This document shows, one piece after another, positions 22,509 to 34,791 of a stretch of DNA of 64,000 nucleotides (its first letter is position 1; each line of letters opens with the position of its first letter). The notes under the pieces were generated by a model. The model had not been told where the DNA came from. It did no database searches and was given only the letters and a program-made list of their open reading frames with translations. Made by a program: the position numbers and the translations under genes. Origin of the DNA: Utricularia gibba (Eukaryota > Streptophyta > Magnoliopsida > Lamiales > Lentibulariaceae); the NCBI GenBank assembly GCA_002189035.1, contig NEEC01000008.1, positions 496,001 through 560,000 of the forward strand, read 5' to 3'.

Positions 22509-24149
22509 CTAAAGCTCCAACACCACATCTGCAAAGTTTTTTTTTTAGAAAAAAAGAGGTCAGGTCACTGGATTAATGATGCCAATTTCTGTTAGATTCA
22601 ATGTATGATGCATTAAGCCTTTCTTATAAGATGCATGCTTGGCTGCGATCAAGAAGTGATACGTCGGCTGAAAAATTTGAAGTTAAAGATCTTAAGACTC
22701 ATGCGATGCAATTTTTTGATTCTTTGAGGATCCAAGATTAAAAAAGTGAATTGACTACTTACAATCTGCGTCAGTTTTGATCCAGAATTCATTCCCAGTT
22801 GAGCTTAATCTTGCTTTCGTTAGCAGTGGGGCATGAGACTGATTCTCACTGTAGAAGATCTGGTTTGGGAAGACGTCTTGAGGATTTATGATTATATCTC
22901 CATCTAATGACCTCCTTCCACCAACACTCTTCTCCATGGTACAGCTAGTTCTTATTTGACTCCATATTTTGCCAGGCTTGTGGTGAATAGGACCAAGTAA
23001 AGCATCATCAGGATGAACTTTCCTGCTGAAGGTCTTCATGATCTGCACACCCATATTTGAGAATGAGCATAACATCTTTTATTGAAGTGAGGAACACAGT
23101 ATTTGATATTACCATTGCAGAGAGATGTACCTTATGCAGTTTTTCCTTCGGTGTGGATTGTGAAGTTCCCCCTGAATCATGTGTGAAACTCTTCCCTAAA
23201 CCATGAACAGTCCTTTTCTTCATGAACTTTTTGATGAGATGTATTGATGAATTGTCAGGCTCTTTGCCCGCTATTTTCTTCCCCTTGTGTGATTTGATGC
23301 CAGAATTTTCCTCAGCCTGTTCAGTCTTGTGAAACAGTTCCTCAAGAGTAGTATGCTTTTTCTTCAGTGATTTTGCTGCAGCCGGCACTTCTACAGTAGA
23401 TCGCAGGGGACAGCTCTGTTTCCGGCAGGTAACTCCTTCAGTCCCATAGGTTTCTGCAAGTTCAGCCCTTTTGTTGCCAAGAGTGATCAGAGTGCTTTCA
23501 CTTTTCTCTGCGGAGCTTATAAGACTGACTCGATCAGAGGAATCATTGTTGTTCTCATCATTATGATCACCCTCAAGAACCTTCTCTGACAGATTTTCTA
23601 TCAATTCCAGTTTATCTTCCTTGTCTTCTGTTTTTTCTTCACTTATGCTATCCACGGAGATAGAAAACTTTGTTGTGTCTGGATCCTTGATGTGTGATTC
23701 TGTTCCCAGTGTCCCAATAGTGAGAAATCCATGGAAAAGATCTGTAAGCGCAGCTGCTGGCTCTTCTCGAAAGTCTTCATCAATTTTTGTAGCCTCAAAT
23801 GCGATGAATGACCTTCTGAATTTATCTTCTTGGGGTTTGTTCTGGTACTTATTTCCGTTGCCTTCTCTTGCGTAGCACTGCTGATCAATGAGTGATACTT
23901 GTCCTGCAAATCCCGCAAGATTATATTTCCGTTGCTGCCTCTTGGGTAGCATTGTGAATAATTGTTCGTAATAGTTTGAACGACATACCGAGTGAAAGAT
24001 CCTTCTGCAGATCGTTGCTGCTCCGTAACTTGCGATGCATCCAACCTAGTAGCTGCAAATGATCATAGATGGGGATGAGAATGGAAAAAGACGTAAAGAT
24101 AAGTAATGCTCTTGTTGTACTTCGCATAAAACCATAAGATTACCGTCAT
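22509..24149 (-). CDS. LAZY1: LAZY1, IGT-family gravitropism protein (5 exons)
   Basis: Model on the minus strand: exons 24149-24144 (ATG ACG only), 24052-23989, 23903-23131, 23042-22763 and 22528-22509; phases agree and total 380 residues. Family marks in order: LLGWMHRKLR at 3-12; the IGT box GFLTIGTLG at about 82-90; KFSISVDSISEE shortly after; ELFHKTEQAEENSG; IHLIKKFMKKR; KLHK-IMKTFSRKVHPDD across the exon 3/4 junction; and the C-terminal CCL motif WIKTDADYVVLEL, whose last six residues come from the 20-base terminal exon. LAZY1 acts at plasma membrane and nucleus and promotes lateral auxin transport for shoot gravitropism and branch angle. The five-exon layout with tiny first and last exons is typical of the family. 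Odd: residue 2 is Thr where Lys is common. Confidence 0.95.
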
Positions 24150-26878
24150 CCTTGAACTAGCTGAGAGACCTTGATATGAGTGGATTGTAGAGAAGAAGTT
24201 TAAATAGGAATTGTGGTCTTTATACCAGTGATCAATGAAAGGATATTTGGTATGATGGGGTCCCCAAATAAAATAGAGTTTGCTGGTTAAGGTTAGTCTT
24301 TTTTTTTTCTTTGAATATGCAGGTTTTTTTCCTTTTCTGAAAACATGGGGAAGCTTGTGATTCTGACTCCCAAAGTTCATATTGTTATATTGAAATAGCT
24401 TTGAACTAATTTATTGAAGTTCATATCGTATCTTAGGCCTAAATTGGCGGCAATATCGCATTTTTCTAGATTTACTGCATAAGATACGATATGTGAACGC
24501 GAATTTTCCCTTTATAGTTGCTTTTCTTGAGGCAAGTTGTGTTTTGCTGGGGATCGTTGCAATGTTGGTGTCATGTTTTCAATTTTGACATTGGCAGGAC
24601 ACGTGTAGATTATCTCATTATCCTGTAACTTACAACAACAATATCACAAAAGGGAAGACGGAGTCATTGAAAACTTTTGTACTTGATAATGCATTATCTT
24701 GATACATATTTCCCATTGCTTTACAGGTCGATGGCAGGAATCTCGCCGACTTGAAAACGCTGGAAATTAAATATCCTGAACTTCACATGCATCGGTATTG
24801 ATGGCTAGATACTATGATTTTGGTAACCTTTTGTACCCATCTCCTTCCGTATAACAGACCTGGAGCGAACCATGATTCCTTGATCTTCCAGGGTTTCTCT
24901 GTGTCTGCATGCACTTGCTGATTGTGCCAATTAAGTTTTTGTGGTATTTCATCATCTTTAGACAATACAAATAGGAGGAGCAAGCAGCTCATGTGTTCTT
25001 GCAGGTATGCGTAATGCCTTAATGCATCTTTTCGAGTAGGTTGGGTTAGGTATCTGATAGTAATTTTAGGTACTTGCCTGTTAATCAATAATGGAGGGAG
25101 GATTAGATGGCGATTCTCGTGTGCATGGCTTGTCTGTGGATCATGCTCCCATGACATCAATATTTCCTCTGTGTTTGTTTGGAAGCAGTTGTTTGGTACT
25201 TGAACACTTGAGTGGGGGGTCTTGCTGTGAGAATCCCAGTTTAGTAAAAAAGGACAAGCATACGCAACACCCGAGTTTTTTGTCGTCTTTCCGTGTCTCG
25301 AACTGAATCATTGCACTAACCCTTGTCAAACTTTTTTTTGTTTAAGGGGGGTTTCACCATCTGTGTGTTCCTTTAGTTCCCGCCCATGGGCTAGAACATG
25401 GGGGGTGTCCTGAATTTTGTGCACGGGCCTCTTTCTGTTTGTCCTGTTATTCACCCACACCTGGTTTCAGAGACTACCCCCGTGATCATCTTGATCAAGA
25501 GGGCGCCCCATGTCCATGTCCGCCCACCTTTTCTATTCGTTGGATGGTATTTTATCTCATGATGAGATACTCTTTTTTTCCCTTGAATCATTTTGGTATT
25601 TATGAGGGTGGGGTATTTCTTACCTTACACACGGGGATTTTTTAATGTGGATCCCCAATTCCCTTGAGACTGATGAGCTAGCAGTGGACACATGCTGGGG
25701 ACTGAGATGCATTTTTTTATTGATTAAAAAAATAGCTGATTCTTTGGGACGTAGACATAATCAATATATTATTGTGTGTCTGTGTGTCCGTGTTGTAGAC
25801 ATTGAAGGGTGAGGATGCTTGCTTGGCTATTACATGGCTGGGGTGGCATGGAGCTGAATGTTGGCCAATATCAGTCTCGTGTGTTTGAAGGCTGCACAAA
25901 TTATTCTCTGCACTTGATGATTGGTGTTCATGATGAGCAGCAGATTGAAAAGGTGGTTGTGAAATGGAAGGGAGAAAGGGTATGAGAAATAGTGGTGATG
26001 GGACGATGAAGAATCCAAGCAGAAGACAGGCGGAATCCCCATCCCACCCTCCGTCTTCTTCTTCAGTTGGCTCCAAGGACAACCTGCCAGATCCATGTCC
26101 CTCAAACCCATCATTTAATCCTTCTTGCCCCCTCGTCACTCGACCAACCTACCTGGAAGCCTTGTTCTCTCTGGGACTTTCCATCGGTGTGCAGCAAATT
26201 TGGGCCTTTGCTGCTGGGCGCATCCATAGTAACACTCAACTTTGATACTTTTCCCAAGGACTGTGGACTCGAAAGCTTAAGTTGTTGGGTGTAACAATGG
26301 AGACAGAGGTGGAGAGGTTTATGGGGTTGGGGAGATTAAAGATTGTCTCTTGGAGCAATTCTTTGCAATGATACTGAATTGAAGGCCCCCGGTGGTCGCC
26401 CTACTTGCCGAAGAACTGATGATATCAGCATGAAGAGGAGTTTCAAAGTGCGTGATCGATTCACTCAAGCAACAACTTCCAAATTTATGTCATTGTAGTG
26501 AAGCCCTGGCTTTTGCCTACTGGGCGGGCCATGAATGATGAAAGCCCATGCACAAGTTGGAGAAGGAGCAGGAGCAGGAGTAGGAGCTCCAAGCTTAGCC
26601 GTTTCCTTTTTTAATGGGTGGCAGGATTAAAGACCAGTCTTGATTCCTGCTGCCTTTCCGATACACAACACATGGATGTAAGAGAAGATGGATTACCAAA
26701 CTTCCAAAAACCGCTGCTGGGCAAAAGAAAAAAGAATGAAGAGAAAGAGCTCTCTCTATGGGGGGAAGACCCCTCTCTCTACATGGGGAGAATACAAAAC
26801 AGACAAAAATCTGTACTTGTCGGCGACTGTACAGGTTTCGCCATCAAAGATGCACTCTGCTCCTCCTCGTCGTTGAAT
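24150..26878. other. Intergenic between LAZY1 and the GYF-domain gene
   Basis: About 2.7 kb without a gene I can support. 24150-24400 is likely LAZY1 leader and promoter. The rest has scattered short frames without domains. A minus frame at 26139-25717 (starting MTRGQEGLNDGFEGHGSG) has fair codon variety but no recognised family and no clear gene signals. Confidence 0.45.
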
Positions 26879-29800
26879 TTAATCGTCAATTCTTTGCAGT
26901 TCACCCATCAGGATTCGATTGCTGGAGACCTTGAAGCCGAGGAGAGCAGGGTCGATGTGCCTGCCTTTCTTGCCCTTCTTTTTGTTGCTTCGTGCAGCAG
27001 CAGAAGCATCTGATGCTTCCGCTGGACCATGACTACTTTCCTGCGGGTTTGCCTTCTTGGAACTGCTTTTAAGCATCTCACTGAAAGAGGTCTCCAACAC
27101 ATCGGCATCATTGCACGATGATGTTCGACGGAACTGACCATCTTTCCTGACCGATGACTCCACATTTCCTGTGGGAGGTACAACATCAGCGAAGTTTCTT
27201 GAAGCCCAGGAATATTCTTATAACTCAACAGCCATCAAATGTAACAAGCTATCATGCTGCTAAAGAGAGAGAGGTAATATTTCCACAGGCCAGGCGCTAC
27301 GGGGAGGGAGGTAACTGTTCCTTCACTAATGCAAAGGGAGAGAAAAAAAAAAGAGGTGGAACAGAGTCACATCATACCATCAGTAGCTGACGCAACTGGA
27401 GGGCTTTTTCCCCTAACAACAGGATCAGGGGTAAATTCCGCTAGTCCTTCCAGAGAGGATGATGCAACGCGTGGGGCAGGTGGGCGCCTCAGCAAAACAT
27501 TCTCGGGAACTCTGTGGGTGGAACTTGTTTGCCTGGTGTTACATACAATGCATTCATAAGAGGCAGTCGGATAGGACACAGAGGAAATGAAAATGAAAGG
27601 TGGTTTTCAATTCCAGAAAACATCATTTTTTGGAGAAGAATTGTTTTCCAAGACAAAATAGCCATCAAGATCCACGGAACATTTTTTGAGGAATTCGCAT
27701 TTAGAATTGAACAGTCGGCCGTGTCTCACCTCTCCTTGGTGGCAATACCCATGTTCGTATCCTCAAATCCAATCTGGGTCTCTCCTGAGGAATGTCAGCA
27801 ACATCGAATTATTAAAGAAATAATAAATCGGCACGTAGCAAGAAAAACAAATAATCCAACAGACACAAGCATACCAGAAGGGTTGTTAAATGACTGATGC
27901 CTACGGAGAACATTGACTCGCACATCTCCATGAACAGGTGGCAGGCCGCCTACCAGACTTTGGTGACAATCTGACATCATTCCCTGAAAATAAATCAACA
28001 TCAGGGCTATAGTTTTGGGCTATTACGAACCATTCTTCTGAATAATTTTATAAAGACTCCCCCCCACCTGTGAGATATCATCAATGCCAGAAATGAACTG
28101 CCCTCCATCTACTGCCCCGACTGTGTGTTTATAAGGTAGCCCAGGAATTTCCTTAACACTTGGTACCCCCTCAGACAGGCGAATTTGAGGTAGTCCACCA
28201 GGTTCAGAAACATATGCCTTGATGCCACCGAGACCTGGTCCCTTATCAGAAAGGGGATCAACAGATTGGTCAGAGATCATCCCCTGATGATATCCTGAAG
28301 AAGGCCTTCTCTCGTGGGGCATCCCATATCTATCATCAAACTGCCCACTTGCCGTATGGCCTCCAGATTTCGGCTGCAATAATTCCATCAGCAAGCGCTT
28401 TGAAGTGTCATCATTATCAGCCAACATCCACGAATTGGAATCTTCAACACTGCGTTTTGCCTCTATTTCCCTTCTCTGCATTTCATTATGAACATGCTGT
28501 GGTTGAATTCTTGAATCCAGCCACTCGTTTGATGGCTGACCATTTCCCTCTGGCCAACCGGTTTCTGCTACATCCACTCGTGAAGAATGGAACTGGCTTT
28601 GTGATAATGGATTTTTGGGATGCTGAGGGAAAGCACCAACCTCGCCAACAGAGTACATCCTCGCAAGTTGGTCCTGCATTTCTAAAGCTTGAGAGCGACT
28701 CGATGAACTTAACATTTCTCGACTGACACCTGCAGATCCAGAAAGTGGTCGTGAGTTTTCAAAAGGTGATGCGGCAGCATCATAATGACTTTGCTGAAAT
28801 CTATCTTGTGCAGAAGTGCTGTGCTCTAGGTGGTTGATATGCTCCTCCACAGCTGGTGAATTACGGGAATAAAAATCCATATGACCAAAAGCAGAAGCCG
28901 CCCTCTGAGAATCTGCAGGGTTCCTGCGAAATTGATCAATCTCATCAATGGGCCAGCCTGCATTCATTTTCCTTCCATCTTCCATTTCCAACCGCTGCCT
29001 CAGTCCCAAAGGCACGTGCCTACCATGCAACTGATCTTGCTGATTAATCTGTTGATCAAGAGGATGCATCTGTCCATGTCTTCCATGCAGTACGAAATCA
29101 AGCAAATCATTTTGAATCCCCTGGTGGGACAGTTGACCAAAATTTGACTGCACAGTCTGCTCAAAACCTCCACCAAGATGTCTAGAAGAAAACTGGGAAC
29201 GTAGCTGTAAATCATTTAAGAGATGCTGCTGCTTTAGTAAAGCCAATGCCAATTCAGAATTCGATCTTGGCATATCCAAATCATGCTGCCCATGCCCAGG
29301 CTCATGCATTCTACCATGCAGCATCTGATCCAACATAAATTGTCTGGAGTGGGTCTTATGCTGCTTCAACAGCATTTGCTGTTCATGGAATTGCTGCTGT
29401 TGTTGAAGTTGCAGCTGCCTTTGCTGTTGCTGAAGTTGCATCTGCCTCTGCTGCTGCATCTGGAGGGCCAGCATATGCATCATTTCTGGCCTTGTCTGGC
29501 TTGAAAGCTGATTCTGGCTTATCTTTATTGCTTCATTTATGCGTGCACTATTAGGCAGCATGACATCCTGCTGCTGAAGATGCTGAGACAGCATCTTTTC
29601 AGATAAACCAGGATGGTTGTGTTCCATGTTCAATCTTGAAGAATGACTCGTGTCTACAACACCCTGATGGAAGTTGGAGTCAAACGTATTACCACCAAAA
29701 ACACCATTCCATGAATCAGAGGGGACATTCAAATCTGTCTTCATCCCAAGCGAGGAAAACCTTCCAGAAAGAGGGTCCATAAGCTTCTCTGTACCTCCTT

Positions 29801-32800
29801 GAGGTACTGGATCATTCTTTGAGTATGTATTTTCCAGCTCAGACCACAACATACGCAGAGAGTGTGGGTTACCATCCATCTGGTTTTTCGTGCCAGATTC
29901 CATTAGGTCAATAGGAGGATAAAACTGGTTGCTAGAATTTGTCGCAGGGTCAATGTAACCTATTGGAATCTTCCCTATTGCTCCGCTACCACTTCCAGGT
30001 CTCCCAGGAAACAGTGTTTCTGCATTAAAAAAAAAAAAGACGTGCAAAAATGAGATTATGCATCTTAAATAGAAAACCCAATGTAAAGTACAAGAATCCA
30101 ACCTTCATCATGGCCACCAAGGTAATTGAAATCTTCACTGCGAGAAATCAAGTTTTGTGAATGATTACGTCCATGACCAGAAACTTGTGAGTCAACAAAT
30201 TGTGCAGAAATAGGATCTACATCAGGCTGTTTCCAGTGAGAGCCATCACTAGCGGAATTCAAAGCAGGACTAGGAACAAGAATGCCAGATTGACCACATG
30301 CTTCACTTGCACCTTCCACAAAGTGGGTCAAGTTTTCTGGAACATTACCCAAAGAAGTTAGAGTACCATAATTTTGATACTTCAAATGAGGCATAACATC
30401 TCCCAATTCACAGAAGGGAGAATCAACAGGAGCATCTTCCAAACGAACAGGCAGCTCAGTCCCAAAGAAACCTTGCTCAAACCATGATATGACATCCTCA
30501 CCAAGAAATGGCCCCTGAATTTCTCCCTGAGGATCACGATAAAACAAGCTTAATTCTTCTGGGGGAACTCCTCTTCGAAGCTGAGAACCACTGATTAAGT
30601 GTCCCATATCTTGCTGTTGGCGATCCCAATACTGCTCCGAGGTTGCAGCAAAAGAAGTATTTGACTGCTCCGGAAATTTATTGCTACTTTCAAGTTGTAC
30701 AGCCAACTCTTGAGTATCAGCCACAGAAAGATGGTTAGTGGAGTTGACTACTTTTGGCAATGCATCAGCAGACAGATCACCAGTTGGATTCTTTAGGCTG
30801 GAAATATCCATCTCTTTTCTTGCATTGGCTTTTGAAACATCACTTGGTCCTCCAACATAAACTGCCCTTTCTGAGGTATGGTTAAACAAGAATTCTCAGA
30901 CTTAGCGAACATCAAACCACAAAAAGCGACAGCTAAATTTCACTGTATACATTACCTGTTGCAGACAGATTACTGTAGGGGCTCTTTTCAACAGTGACTT
31001 CACATGCATCTGTTAAAGACTTATGAAACTCCCCCTGCATCTCCCCTGTAAGATCTGAGGAAAACATGCTTTGCCTTCCATTTAAAAATTCAGAATCTCC
31101 AAATTCTGGGAAAATCAAGGAGAACAGAAATAATATTATGTAATCAATGAAGATATAAACATGTTGTGAAGGACAAAATATAGATGACTAAGCCAGACCT
31201 GAAGTATCATTAGTTGATCTGCCTTTTTTGAATGAGCTGTAAGAAGCCCCACTACTGGTTAATTGACCGTTACATATCTCATTCAGGATTCCCTGAAAAT
31301 AGAAAAGAGAGTCAGGCACAGACTATTATAATTTCAAAGATGATACAATCATTTCATTTCCCAAGTAGAGTCCAATATCGCACGAGTATAATAGCTTGAT
31401 AAACCTCACCTGCTGCTCAGAATCGGGGGCATCAAATGCTAAGGGTTCAATCACATCGCTTAGAGTATAGGGGGCCACTTCGTCCATGTTGTCTGGTATC
31501 TTGTCAAACAACAAATTCATTTTCTTCCTACGATATATATCAAGCAATTTGCCCCTTGGATAAACATATGTTGCACCAGCAGAATTTCGGTTGCCTGGAA
31601 TGTTACCACCCATGTCACATTGACCAACACCCACTGCACCTACAGGGGTTCCCAAAATGGAAACAGCTGTTCTGCCTCGACCTACAGTAAACCCCACATA
31701 TGAGGCCTCTGCTCGTCCCCTTTCAATTCCAAACCCTGGTGCAGCACGATGAGACCCAGGAGCACCAGGATTTCCCTCCAACCTGTGGCGCGGCCTCCAT
31801 TTATCACGAGATTCAGCATCACGATCAGGAATAGACCGAACATTTGAAACCGATGACTGAACTTCACCTTGTGGCTCTTCCTTCTCCATATCAGCCTTTT
31901 TTTCCACTCGAGAATCCTTTTTTTTGTCATCAGGACCCCATCTTGCAGACCATTTACCATCACGCCGCGCATCAGAATTGCGATTTCCAGTATCATGCCA
32001 ACGTTCAGCAGCAACCAAAGACTTCTCATTTGTTTCTCTGCCAGTAGCATTATCAGTACGTCCATCGACTTTTCGGCGGTCTCTTCGAGCAAGCAATCCA
32101 GTTTCCCTTTCTTCTTCACGCCACCGGCGACCAGCATCCAGTTCAGCAATTTTTCTCCAATCCTTCTTTTCACCAGGTGTATCTGAACGCCAGGCCTCCT
32201 TTTGGTTCAAGTCAGAAGAATTCCCAAGTGAAAGAGAACTTGGACCACGAATTTCCTATTGAAAAAAAAAAAAGCCGTGAAGAACACAAAAAAATGAGGA
32301 AGAGCCAACGTTATCCTCAATACATTGTTAGGCTAAATCACTTCCTCAAGAGTATCCAACATTAATGGCACAAAGTACCTACCATTTTAGGCTCGTTTGG
32401 CCTTGCATACAGCCACTGTGGAGACAGAGGGATGTTTTCAGAAGCTCCTTGATCTGAAGCAACAAGGTATCAGAATGAAGGGAAGATGTGAGCCATCCAA
32501 CAGAAATAAGAGATTCCATTTACAAAGCATGATAGAAAAGAAAATTCCTGTCACCTTTCGCTTCCTCTAGTATACCTCCCGAGCCCTTATCTTCATCAAC
32601 TCCTTCATTGCAGACATTAACATACATCAGCAAGATTAAAAAAAAGAAAAAACACTACCAGATGAACATAAAATCGCTAAAAAATAAACCCAAACTTGAA
32701 GCAGATTGAACCACAATCCCCGGCTTAATAGAAGCAATAGATGAAAATATAACCCCAAGTTAGAGTCAACCAACTTAAACAATGAAGCCACAAAACCAAA

Positions 32801-33074
32801 TAAAAACGCGCGCTATATTTCGAAATAAACGTTCAAAAAAATTACAACCAGTTTAAATAGCAAATCTGAAGTAGGGAACCTGAATTGGAACACATAATTC
32901 ACAGAAAGCAACATCGCAAAGGCAGATCAGATCGATAGATTAAGGCACAGAATCGAGAAACCAGAGAAAAAGAAACAACAACAGACTCAGATTTTTACCA
33001 TTCGGATTCCAAGACTGATCGGAATGCTTAGATGCGATGAGATCTTCCGGAAGATCCAGCTTGCTCTCCGCCAT
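26879..33074 (-). CDS. GYF-domain protein of the EXA1/PSIG1 family (12 exons, 1537 residues)
   Basis: Exons (minus): 33074-32999, 32602-32555, 32453-32383, 32255-31410, 31292-31199, 31105-30956, 30870-30103, 30019-28068, 27983-27875, 27784-27730, 27532-27378, 27168-26879. All borders are GT/AG with consistent phase. N-terminus [32 protein letters not shown] near 50-60; an Arg/Glu/Asp-rich region; YPRGKLL at 297-303, which fits the eIF4E-binding pattern Y-x4-L-hydrophobic; GYF domain about 534-585 ([14 protein letters not shown] ... WFEQGFFG); a long Gln/His/Met-rich region with polyGln tracts; C-terminus [20 protein letters not shown], shared by the family. Arabidopsis EXA1 (AT5G42950) and PSIG1 bind proline-rich partners and translation or mRNA-decay factors, restrain immune-receptor translation, and EXA1 is a host factor for potexviruses. 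Exon 2's acceptor is the least certain border. Confidence 0.93.
29343..29470 (-). repeat. PolyGln-coding CAG/CAA tract in the GYF gene
   Basis: Minus-strand codons give repeated Gln with interspersed Met, Leu and Arg ([14 protein letters not shown]). Low-complexity tracts in this region are normal for the family; the repeat is imperfect, which lowers the chance of length instability. Confidence 0.8.
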
Positions 33075-34791
33075 GACAAAAAGTTGTTATTCCACAAAAA
33101 ACAAAAACTCAGAAAACGAACGCACCGCCACGGCAAACCCCGATGGCGCCGACGTAACAAAAAAAAGTCGAACCGGAGACCGGAAACACCAATAATTCAA
33201 AGAGCAACGGATGAAGGCATGAAAACGTAGAAATACAAATCACGCCACACGAGGATTAGGGTTTCGGAGGGCCTCTACGGATTGTGCGCTTGCTGGAAGT
33301 GCAGGAGAGGGTTTGGGTGGTGAGAAGAGCCAAATCAACAACATCGGCAATTTCGATTTCATCCTACTCCAAGGGTTTCATCATTTTTCAAAAGCTGGTC
33401 CTACCATTTCTCGGAATTTGCATTTTCATACCCAAAAAACAAACACAATTGGGCCCCTCGTGGATCCGAGCCAGCTCCTCTACTCAACACAGACCCATAA
33501 AACGGCAGATTTTCAGATCCAGTATCCCAAACCCATGTATTAAAATCAAGCAAGCACCTTTTAATTTAATTGGTTCGGCCCAAAATAGGCCCAATACGGA
33601 GAAATTACTGGGTAGGCGCGGCCCAGGCGTTGATTTGCTGGAAGCAAGGATGGACCCCTGGACCATCTCAAGCCCTGGTTGGAAAAAGGCAACTGCCGGG
33701 GGGGGGGGGATCAATCTTCAGTTCCTGCTGTACCCATTTTGGGGTTGGGGTTGTACCGTACGCTCCGGTACATCTCCATGATCCCAAATCCAACCGACGC
33801 CGGCTGCTTCCCCCCCCCCCCCCCCACACACTCGGAGTCGTCGATTCTTATCTACTCATGGATCCATGTATCCCCCCGTTCTGGATTCTAGTCGTGTATG
33901 TGAATATCGTCATCTTCAGCATCTGTGATCAATTTTGTTATGATGGCGGGGAAGGTCCACAGTAAAAAACCATACTTTAATACTTCAAGGTGGGTTTCCG
34001 GTATGCAACAACCCCGGTTCTGGATTACGTATGTCATTGCAATGCAATTTCTATTCCATTTCGTTCAGAAGTGAAAGGAGGGGAGAGGGTTGGATTTCCA
34101 CCTACCATTGCATTAATTTGGGCCTGCAACGTTGGTTGTCAAATGGAATGAACACTGAACGGGGTTGAAGGAATCTTCTTTCCACACGGGTGAGACTTGT
34201 ACATACTGGTAATTGAAATTCTCTTTCTCCTTACGTATACTGTCAGATTTGGATTTCTTTTTTTTGTTTAAATATGCTCTATGGGGAGGTTGGACGATGC
34301 ATTTACCAAACACTAATTGTTTGGTCAAAGGTGAGATGACGAAGAAGAACACGGGAGGGGCGCGTGTGAATCATCTCCTTAGCTGCTGCATCTTCAGATC
34401 TACCGTCATTTATGTGTGTAAACATGCACAATTGAACTGCATAATCAGCGGCAGGGAAGAGATTTGCTGCTTGACTCTTCTTAATTGTTCCTTTCTTGTT
34501 CTTCGCGCTTGTCTTGTGCTTTGAGCTGGCCGTATCTCTTGAAGAGATTTCCTGCTTTCTTCACCTCGCTTTCTAGCGGTCTCCTTGTTCACTTGCTGTC
34601 TCAATTGTCGAATCTCATCGGAGGGTAAGATTGGATTGGATTTTGCAGGATTTAAGATCAGACCCAGTATTTTTATCGGCATTGACTGCGGAATTGAGTT
34701 AAAGAAATGAATGTTGACTGATTGAAATCTGGTTTTGCTGGAGAAGACGAAGGGCCTGGAATAGGATTTTTTTTTTTTGAGTTTGGGGAAA
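33075..34791. promoter_or_regulatory. Divergent intergenic region with long G and C tracts
   Basis: About 1.7 kb between the divergent GYF gene and the RLCK gene, so it must hold both promoters. A G run of about 10-12 lies near 33698-33709 and a C run of about 16 near 33812-33827. GGCCC motifs lie near 33580-33630. Short open frames here lack domains. Confidence 0.5.

Noticed and set aside
23643-24044. Alternative long minus frame overlapping LAZY1 exons 2-3
   Set aside because: It is an out-of-phase shadow; the chosen splice model gives the family motifs in order.
29283-29504. Plus-strand Leu-rich frame of 73 residues
   Set aside because: It is the antisense of the polyGln tract in the GYF gene.
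33284-33965. Overlapping frames of up to 165 residues between the GYF and RLCK genes
   Set aside because: They arise from G and C runs and promoter DNA; no domain or conserved pattern.
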